DNA of 64,000 bases, from assembly GCF_037893015.1 (NCBI RefSeq), contig NC_133658.1:422077422-422141421 (forward strand), written 5' to 3'. The DNA comes from Macrotis lagotis. Lineage: Eukaryota; Chordata; Mammalia; Peramelemorphia; Peramelidae. The notes beneath the pieces were generated by a model, which saw nothing but the letters and a program-made list of their open reading frames with translations, was not told the DNA's origin and did not search any database. This document shows positions 56,461 to 64,000 of this stretch, piece after piece (the stretch's first letter is position 1; each line of letters opens with the position of its first letter). Made by a program: the position numbers and the translations under genes.

Positions 56461-56822
56461 TATAGGAGACGTTTTTGTATTTATTTGACTAGAAGGTCAT
56501 TGAGGTGACTGCCATTTAAATCTGTAATGCTATGTGATTCTAGGGACCTTTCTGGTTCTAACTCTACGAATCTATATTGCCCTTCTTACTGAATTCATGG
56601 AAAATAATATCCTAATAAATCATAAGCCCTATTCTTGAAAGCAAGGAAGGCCGCCATCTTTTCTAGGTTCTTTACTTCTGTATTTCATACATGCAGTCAC
56701 CAAAATATGCCTCGTTATCAAAAGAATGTCACAGTTTGTAGTCACAGTGTGATGAGGAAAGCGAAATATCTGCAAACAGAATGTCCCTGTGGTTTTTGCT
56801 ATTGAAAGTAAAAATAACACAC

Positions 56823-56826
<4 letters not shown>
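56461..56826. other. Unassigned stretch
   Basis: Carries an old SINE-tail phrase (CTATGTGATTCTAGGGACCT, TTCTGGTTCTAACTCTACGA) at 56529-56570; otherwise unassigned. Confidence 0.4.

Positions 56827-56871
<45 letters not shown>
56827..56871. repeat. (AC)n microsatellite
   Basis: About 22 clean AC units ending at CCGCCC. Confidence 0.95.
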
Positions 56872-57764
56872 GCCCATGTCTTAGAAAATACCAATTGTCT
56901 AGCAGTGTTTCTTTAATTGGAGAATGTCATCTGGCAGTGTAGGAGTTTGGTTAAAGGGAGTATAGTACATATAAAAGAGATGAGAAGGCAAGAATAAAGA
57001 GAAAAGATTGAAATTCCATATAAATAGAAGCTATTTACACTAGCACCAAAATTAAAAAGAAGTCAAATCAATAATATAAGGTAAAATAAACAATTTATAA
57101 CCCTCAGGAAGCCACAGATACTACAGCTAAGAATGATCACTCTCATCAACTTTTGATGTCCTGCTTTAACCCCAATCTTCTTCTGGAAATGAACTTTAGT
57201 ACCAATTAGATTGTGGATATGTTTAGTAAATTCCTCATGTCTGTTTCTTTATTTGTAAAATAGGTATAATATAATTCCTCTTTTCTTTAAGTTGTTAAGA
57301 AGGTATACAACTGAAAATATCTTCATAGTTTATTAAAATTAATGATATTTTAAAATAATAAAACATAATATTATTTAAAAAACAATTAAAAAATCCTACT
57401 ATTTTATCTCTTGCAACAATATATTCACAATTAGATGTTTTGGTATGGCTACAGGTATAAGAATTTGACTTCCTCTAGCCAATAGCCAGAGCATGGTCCT
57501 AAAGATAGATATAGAATAACTAGTAGAGTAGGGCAGATATACCTGTCTCCTTTTATTCTCTGACTGTGTAATAGATCATGGGGATGGGAGCAGTAATGAT
57601 GGAAAGAATGGATTTAGGAGGAATAGGGTAAGGAATATTTAAGAAGAAAAGGAAAATTTTTATTTCCTGTAACCTTGTGACTTCATCTGGGTCTTGAACT
57701 GTTCATCTAGTTACCTTAGGTGGTGTTAGTGGGAACTGAATGGAAACCTAGAAAGAAGATACTT
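56872..57764. other. Unassigned stretch
   Basis: AT-rich; a MIR-like phrase (CCTCATGTCTGTTTCTTTAT, TTGTAAAATAGGTATAAT) is at 57233-57272. No gene. Confidence 0.45.
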
Positions 57765-57950
57765 CACTCCATTTTGGACTAGGATTTAGGCAACATGGGT
57801 TGCATTTTTCAATTTCTATCACTAATAATATACATGACCTTTGGCAAGACTTTCCCTTTCTGGATCTCTTTCCTTAGCTATAAAATGACGAGATTGGATT
57901 ATAAAAATTTTGAATCTTCATTGCATATCAGATTTTCTATGTTTCTGTGA
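57765..57950 (+). mobile_element. MIR-like SINE fragment
   Basis: TACATGACCTTTGGCAAGAC, TGGATCTCTTTCCTTAGCTA, TAAAATGACGAGATTGGATT. Head lost. Confidence 0.5.
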
Positions 57951-58262
57951 TTTTTCAGGTACTTTCAACTCTAACAATCCTAAAGTTTACAATTCTAAAA
58001 TTTTTTTTTGAAGATGAAAAACTCGTTGCTCTTAAGGTTAATTAGAAATATGACCAGCTTAAAGTCCTTCCACAGACATGCATTCTTTCTTGGACATGCC
58101 CAGTTATAAATTAGCTGTTTTCATTATTTATTTTTCCTGGATGACTCAGCCTACAGGAACTCAGTCTTGGAGAGACCTTGGTTTGGGAGAAATTGATCTT
58201 TGTGGTCACTTGCTCTTAAGAGCCAGACAGATGCTATTTAAAAATAAAAAAAAGAAAGGAAT

Positions 58263-58399
<137 letters not shown>

Positions 58400-58559
58400 C
58401 AGGAAGAGAGGAAAAATGAAAGAGGAGGAAGAGAGGAAGAAAAAAGAAAACAGAGTTGTGATTTCAGTGCTGACTTGAATACTCAAATAGTTTAAAGAAT
58501 ATGTTAATATATGTGACTTTTAAATATATCTCAATATCATAATGTGTTTGCAACATGAT

Positions 58560-58745
58560 CATTACTAATAACAATACCAAATGTTTGTATTTATAATATC
58601 ATTGTTGCAAAAGTGCTTTCACCTATGAAGCTCTTTGGATCCTCTTAAAATCCCTGTGAGTAAGACACTGCAGGAAGTATTTTAATTTTATAGATGAGGG
58701 AACTGAGGCCTCAAATAATGAAATGACTTTCACAAAGACAATAAT
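58560..58745 (-). mobile_element. Antisense MIR-like SINE
   Basis: AATATCATTGTTGCAAAAGT, GCTTTCACCTATGAAGCTC, TAGATGAGGGAACTGAGGCC, TCAAATAATGAAATGACTTT, CACAAAGACAATAATAC. The ATGAGGGAACTGAGGC core is well kept. Confidence 0.6.
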
Positions 58746-58943
58746 ACAATGTAAAAAAAAATTTAGTAGCTACATTGATTAATTTTTCTTAACTTTTTTC
58801 ATTACTCTTCTTATAATGGAGCAACAATGAGAATATATTAAGAAAAATGTAAAACAGAAGCATCAATAAAATTTAAAACTATATCTTTTATATACTTTTT
58901 CAAAGTACTATACTAGATAGTGAAGATACTTGAAAGAAAGAAT

Positions 58944-58945
58944 GA

Positions 58946-58985
<40 letters not shown>
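58944..58985. repeat. (GAAA)n array, second copy
   Basis: About 10 uninterrupted GAAA units, in the same orientation as the array at 58263, followed by a longer A/G-rich patch to about 59060. Confidence 0.95.
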
Positions 58986-59184
58986 CAATGAAAAAAGAAG
59001 GAAATGAAGGAAGGAAGGAAAATAAAAGAATCAAAGAGAAAGATAGAGAGGGCAATATACAGTCAGAGAGACAGAGCCTCAGGGACCTTACCTTTTTTTT
59101 AAAGGTAGTCTGCAAGTTCACAGGAGGAATAGCACTAAAAATTAAAAGTTTGGATGACTTGGGAAATGATTAGGGGACTATTAC

Positions 59185-59750
59185 CTCACCTGAGTCTTGA
59201 AGAAAACTAAATGTCTTAAAGGTTAAAGGGATAAAGTATTTCAGGCATCAAGAACAGCATATATAACATACAGTTGAGATATCCTGTATGGAGAAAAAAA
59301 TAGACCACTTTATTCGTGAATGGATATAATGTGAATTTTATAAAAGTTAGTCTAGAACTAGATTGGATTAAGACTTAAATGCCAAATAGTGGAACTTTCA
59401 ATTTATCCCGGGGCAAAAGTGATTGTTGCCTGAAATTTTTTGAAATGGGAAGTAATATGTACAGAATTATGCTTTAGAAAGATTATTTTAGCACTCATTT
59501 TGAAGATTGATATGAACAAGTAAAGACTGGGAACAGTCTATGAAGTTATTACAATAACCTATACAATAATTGATGAAGACTTAAACTAGGCTGATGATTA
59601 CATAAGAGGAGAGAAGGGATGAATTCAGGAAATGTTTTGGAAGTAGGATCAATAACACTTGGGAACTGTACCATGGGCTAATGACAGAAAGGAAAGAGTC
59701 ATGTATAACTGAGGCTGTGAATGCAAACTTCTTGAGGGCAGATACTTATT
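59185..59750 (+). mobile_element. Family A, 3' part
   Basis: TGAGTCTTGAAGAAAACTAA, TATTTCAGGCATCAAGAAC; AGACTTAAATGCCAAATAGT, GGAACTTTCAATTTATCC; GATTATTTTAGCACTCATTT, TACAATAACCTATACAATAA, TTGATGAAGACTTAAACTAG, GAGGAGAGAAGGGATGAATT and GTAGGATCAATAACACTTGG. It shows the later half of the family, after the blocks seen at 32.2 kb. Confidence 0.55.
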
Positions 59751-60354
59751 TTAACTAAGATGTCATTTTTTTTAATTTTCATCCTCATTGCCTAGTTGCA
59801 CAGTTAGTGTCAGAGCACACATGTACCTCAATTACAAATAGACTTCACTAAAGGTCTCTCCTACTGCTTTTCATGCTATAGAGATGATCTTGCATTCTCA
59901 AAGGTTATGCAAACAGAATAGAAGGCAGAAACATATTGTGTTCATGGTCTTAAGCACAATCTAAGCTAAATTCAGAGAGGCTCCTTACCAGAAACTTAAG
60001 GATGTGTTTCTTTTTTAGCCATGGCAACTCATATAGTCTTTAGACTATATATTATTTGAGACCTTTGCTAAAGATTGGGGAGGGGGTGGGGAAACAGTAC
60101 TTTTGATGCGTTCATGAATCTCATAAGTAAAGGAAACAGGGGATCATAGGACAAGTTAGAGGATGTAAGATTTAAAGATGGAAAGAACTTTTTAAGATTA
60201 CTTGACCAACCCCCTCATTTTACATTTGAAATTGAAGTTTAGAACTGTTAGTGGTTTGAGGTTTTGATTTGAAATTGAGGTTTAGATATATTAAGCAACT
60301 TATCCTGATTTAAACAGGTTAAAATGGAAAAAGGCAAAGGGGAAAGGGGGTTGT
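59751..60354. other. Unassigned stretch with a small duplication
   Basis: A short antisense MIR trace is at 60175-60245 (AAGATGGAAAGAACTTTTTA, CCCCCTCATTTTACATTTG). TTTGAAATTGA.GTTTAGA occurs at about 60224 and again about 44 bases on. Otherwise nothing recognised. Confidence 0.45.
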
Positions 60355-60620
60355 GAACAATAAGCCTTTATATGGTGCCTACTACATGCCAGGCAGGTGT
60401 TCAATGATCTACAAATATTTTCTCTTGATCCTCACAACAACTCTTCAAGGTTGATGCTATTAGTATTAACCCTATTTTACAGTCAAAGAAACTGGGGCAA
60501 GCAGAGTTTGAGTGACTTTCCCAGAGTCACACAGGAAGCATTTTGGTTCAGATTTAAATTCAGGTCTTTATGATTTCAGGCCTAGCTCTCTCTAAGCACG
60601 ATGCCACCTACCTGTCAAGC
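60355..60620 (-). mobile_element. Antisense MIR/THER1 SINE, near full length
   Basis: CTTTATATGGTGCCTACTAC, ATGCCAGGCAGGTGTTCAA, GATCCTCACAACAACTCTTC, TTTTACAGTCAAAGAAACTG, GGGCAAGCAGAGTTTGAGTG, CCCAGAGTCACACAGGAAGC, GATTTAAATTCAGGTCTTTA, GCACGATGCCACCTACCTGT. Confidence 0.8.
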
Positions 60621-61255
60621 TTGAAATCATTTTTCTCTGATTCTGAATCCAGTCTTTTTTTTTATGTTTCTACACACATTTTAAAAATACTAAAACTTAA
60701 AGCCACTCACTTGTGGAATCTATTGAAAGGAAGTCACTGAAAAAAAAATCCTCACTTCTCCCGTGAAGCTCCAGTTGCAAGAACCAAATGCTAAAGGGAA
60801 GTCATTTTGGGAACTTCAGCTAAGAGCTATCTGCTTCCAGGGTGAGATTCCAGTGGCGGGTGTATGTGCTCATTGTCTAGTGTGAGATCTCAAATAGAAG
60901 CTTTCACACTTGCCCATCTGCCACTGACTGACTCTATGAGCTGTACCATGTTACACTTAAAAGACTTCTCACTACTACAGGGATATGCTGGAGAAACTCA
61001 GTGGGAATGCAAAAAAGATACAACATTATTCATACCCAGCAGTGGCTCCTCTTAAAGGCTCAAATATACAAGGGTCAAATGTAGAGAGTGAGACTCTGGT
61101 TGTCTATCATCACTCAGTCACACAATAGGATTTCAGTTGATTGAAGATAATTTAAAGATCTTGACTGTTGTCCCTTCTGCCACCCACCCCAAGCTGGGTA
61201 GGTGATGACAATCATTTGGTTTTGCAGAGGAGTTCTCAGTGACTTTCAATCAGGA
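60621..61255. other. Unassigned stretch
   Basis: No repeat recognised. The 63-codon frame at 60864-61055 has no domain, and I see no splice-site pattern that would make it an exon. Confidence 0.45.
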
Positions 61256-61266
61256 TCTTTCTTTTT

Positions 61267-61321
<55 letters not shown>

Positions 61322-61757
61322 CTTTCTTTCTCTTTTTTCTTTCTTCCTTCCTCCCTTCTTCCCTCCCTCCCTTCCTTCCTTCTTTCTTTCCTTCCTTTCT
61401 TTTGACATCCCTTCCTTCTTTCCTTCCTAATTCCCTTCCTCATCTTTTTCCATCCTCCCTTTCCCTCTCTCTGTCTCCCTCTGATCCTCTCTGTGTCTCT
61501 CTGTTTCTGTCTCTGTTTCTTTGTTTCTCTGTCTCTGTCTCTCTGTCTCTGTCTCTCTCTGTCTCTCTCTCTCTCTTTCTCTCTCTGTGTCTCTTTCTCT
61601 GGCTGTCTCTCTGTCTCCTCTGTCTCTGTCCCTCTGTCTCTGTCTCTGTCTCTTTCTGTCTCTGTCTCTGTCTCTGTCTCTGTGTGTGTGTGTGTGTGTG
61701 TGTGTGTCTATCTGTCTCCCTGTCTCTGCCTCTCTATCTGTCTCTCTGTCTCTCAAT
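61256..61757. repeat. 500-bp pyrimidine/simple-sequence tract
   Basis: Starts with 148 bases of pure C/T (61256-61403), mostly (CTTT)n, then mixed CCTT to about 61465, then (CTCTGT)/(CTGT)-rich sequence to 61757, with about 14 TG units near 61680-61707. Frames read as Ser/Leu or Arg/Glu/Thr repeats and are artefacts. Confidence 0.97.
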
Positions 61758-62215
61758 GATTCTGGCTTTATTCTTTCTCTGTAATCATCACAGACATTGT
61801 GTCACTACTGTTCTTTAGAATGCTCCAGCGATTTCAGTTCTTGGTTCTGTAATCTTTATTGTAGGGAGGAAAACCTAACTTTTGGAAAGACTATGTTACA
61901 ATGCTCAGTTGGAATGACTCTGTCACTAAATGGTTTATGTGACCTTGTGAAAGTCTCTTGTCCACTATGAGGCTTATTTTCCTCATCTAGAAAATAAGTA
62001 TTATAGATTAAGAGTTATATGAGACTTTAGAGGTTTTCTAGTTCAGCCCACATTTTGCAAGTGAAAACCTGAGACTTATGGACTTTAAATCAATTCACTG
62101 AGTATTTATTTAGTGATTTTCCTTGAATATTTATTTAGTGATTTACTCAAGGTCACAGAGATATAATAAGAAGCAAAACTGGAATTCAAACTTGGAATCT
62201 CTAAAATCTATTCTT
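61758..62215. mobile_element. MIR plus-strand then antisense fragments
   Basis: 61900-62000 is plus (GTTTATGTGACCTTGTGAAA, GGCTTATTTTCCTCATCTAG, AAAATAAGTATTA); 62000-62215 is antisense (TTATATGAGACTTTAGAGGT, AAGTGAAAACCTGAGACTTA, TACTCAAGGTCACAGAGATA, CTGGAATTCAAACTTGGAAT). The antisense copy has an internal 25-bp tandem duplication. 61758-61899 is unassigned. Confidence 0.5.
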
Positions 62216-62419
62216 TTTTTTTCCCTTCTGTATCACAGGGGTTAATTTTAATTATACTATTTATACCACAGAACTGTTCAAAAGATAAAATGATATAGAA
62301 TTATAGTACTAAATAATATAGAATTTTGAGATTACTGAGTATAACTTATTATCACTTGAGGAAACTGAGATCTATAGAGACAGTTAACTCAAAGTATAAG
62401 TTTCAGAACAGAAGTAATA

Positions 62420-62590
62420 ATATAATTCCTCCTCTCTAATGCCCTTATTTTACAGATCAAGAAACTGAGGTTCAAAGATATTACTACCTGCTCAAAGTTA
62501 AAAAAAGAAAAACTAGCAAGTGGCAGAATTAGAATTCTAATCAAGGCCTTTTGACTTGAAATCTACTATAATTTCCATGGAACTGTTTAG
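62420..62590 (-). mobile_element. Antisense MIR-like SINE
   Basis: TTATTTTACAGATCAAGAAA, CTGAGGTTCAAAGATATTAC, CTGCTCAAAGTTAAAAAAAG, AAGTGGCAGAATTAGAATTC and CTTTTGACTTGAAATC. Clear core. Confidence 0.6.
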
Positions 62591-63024
62591 AATATCAAAA
62601 GAAATACTGTCAGTGCCTTGTAAACAATAAAACATAATTTAAATTTCAAGTATGATGGTGATCCCCTATAAAAGAATGAATGAAAACACATAATAGCCAA
62701 GGGGAAGAGGCTCTAAGAAAAAGAAAAGTTCCAACTTTCTGCAAGAAAGAATAAATAAAGAAGAGATTACATTTCTTCTGGGTGCAGTACATCATTTCAG
62801 AACATAGGACTTCCCTTTTGCAATATTAGTTTTGGTCTCAACTTCAATTCAGCAACAAATTTATTTTAAGTTCTTTAGTGCTGAGGTGTAAAAAGCATTA
62901 GTGTTCCCTGGAAGAAGCCGTGCAGTATTTTCTTCACATTTATTTTTGTTGGGGGTCTGACTGATGTAATCATCTCTCCTTTCAAAGGAAAAACTGAAAT
63001 AAAATAAAGCCATGTGTTAAATTT
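62591..63024. other. Unassigned stretch
   Basis: AT-rich; the 72-codon antisense frame (62875-63093) has no domain. Confidence 0.45.
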
Positions 63025-63180
63025 CTTGTTAGGTATCAGCAATGCATAGTGGAAAGACCTTTTGGATTTGTAATCTGATGATTTGGGTTCCAATTCTAGC
63101 TCTAGAGTTTAGCCATGTGACTGGGAGAAAATCATTTCACATCTTGGGACCTCAATGTCTCAACTAGAAAATGGAGAGAA
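63025..63180 (+). mobile_element. MIR-like fragment
   Basis: AATGCATAGTGGAAAGACCT head, TTGGGTTCCAATTCTAGCTC, AGCCATGTGACTGGGAGAAA, ATCATTTCACATCTTGGGAC, CTCAATGTCTCAACTAGAAA. Plus orientation. Confidence 0.55.
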
Positions 63181-64000
63181 TGATTCTAAACAAATATTCA
63201 ATGTGGCTCCACTTTATTATCCTACTATGAAGACAAGGTTTTGAATCACTGATGCTTGTTCTTCAGACTTTGAGCTACTGCCACATACCTTTGATTTCTT
63301 CACTACCAATGATGACTGAAACAATTATAACTCACTATCTTAGAAAATTACCTAAATGATTAATTGATTTGCTGAAATTCACAAAGAATATTAATTGAAG
63401 AACATTGATCTGTCTCAATAAAGGAATCTTCTTTACCATAGATGTCCCTTTATATATGAAAACATAGGTATGGACCTATCTCAACAATAATAATGAAAAT
63501 GCAAAGTCATCATTTCATTTGACTTTTATAGTAATATTATGAAGTAGGAGAAATTATTATTCTTATTTTTAAGGATGTGAAAAATTATATATGTAATTCT
63601 GGGAGGGAATTTTAATCCAAGTTTTCCTGATTACAACAACAACCTTCCATTGAAATGAAAATTTCAAGAGCCCAGATTCAGTCTCTTCTACAAAAAAAAA
63701 GATATAGGAGGGGGTTTTTAGTTGAGGTCATCCTGTCTATGATAAAAAAAAATTGTGTAGTATGGGAGAATATAAAGAGACAGGAATTAGAACATAACAA
63801 AAACAAAATTACATGATTGTGGCCAAACTTAATCATATTGAGAAAAAGAATTTATTCCCTTTTTTGGTCTGTTACCTGACTCCTCTCAGTTTCAGATTTT
63901 CCCAGAGTTATCCCTGTAGTCCCAGTGTATCCCATTGGTCAAATATTCTGTAATCTTCCTGCTTGCTGCACTTCTCTTTAACAATAGATTACCTTGTCTT
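63181..64000. other. Unassigned stretch at window end
   Basis: AT-rich, no gene or clear repeat. 63520-63560 may be a MIR remnant (CATTTCATTTGACTTTTATA, GTAATATTATGAAGTAGG). Confidence 0.45.

Noticed and set aside
61402..61818. 138-codon Ser/Leu/Cys-rich frame, longest in the window's plus strand, and its antisense Arg/Glu/Thr frame
   Set aside because: Produced by the CTCTGT/TG simple tract.

Overview
The window looks like non-coding DNA from a marsupial nuclear genome. It is AT-rich and CpG-poor, and nearly every recognisable element is a transposon relic. The marsupial call rests on three things seen in the sequence: many tRNA-derived SINEs of one family ending in a CTTGCAAAA tail, longer SINEs ending in AGTC.GACAC.ACTGAA.. 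(MAR1-like), and L1 3' ends of the marsupial type. Species cannot be fixed; the abundance of the CTTGCAAAA-tailed SINE would suit an Australian marsupial, but this is a weak inference. I found no functional protein-coding gene, rRNA, tRNA gene, CRISPR array, operon or bacterial or plasmid feature. Open frames of 60-130 codons are transposon remnants, microsatellite frames or chance.

Layout: 1-18 kb holds old MIR/THER1-like fragments, an L2 piece (3.7-4.1 kb), MAR1-like SINEs (5.5, 6.1, 8.4, 10.0 kb), CTTGCAAAA-tailed SINEs (12.7, 16.6, 17.8 kb) and two unique stretches that could be conserved non-coding elements (12.1-12.5 and 15.1-15.7 kb). 18-26 kb holds an L1 3' part with a young SINE inside, a third unique homeodomain-motif-rich stretch (22.3-22.9 kb), and an L2 copy that was hit by an L1-mobilised processed pseudogene of the RPL7L1 ribosomal-protein-like gene and by a short L1. 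27.8-31.7 kb is a decayed antisense L1 with a SINE, a second L1 tail, a hexanucleotide microsatellite and a small unknown segment nested in it. 35.1-37.6 kb is a half-L1 (HAL1-type) element: 5' leader, ORF1 relic, no ORF2. 38-64 kb is old repeats, AT-rich unique DNA, further L2 and L1 pieces, and large simple-sequence tracts, notably two (GAAA)n arrays at 58.3 and 58.9 kb and a 500-bp pyrimidine tract at 61.3-61.8 kb.

Nothing here works together as a gene system. The biology visible is a layered record of retrotransposition (target-site duplications and nesting give relative ages) plus a few candidate regulatory stretches. An unnamed old repeat family (called family A below) recurs about a dozen times, every copy I saw in the same orientation. 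The most solid finding is the RPL7L1 retropseudogene with matching target-site duplications. The more speculative leads are the three conserved-element candidates, a run of hairpins at 2.0 kb and a repeated ~95-bp segment of unknown origin at 30.1 and 31.7 kb.
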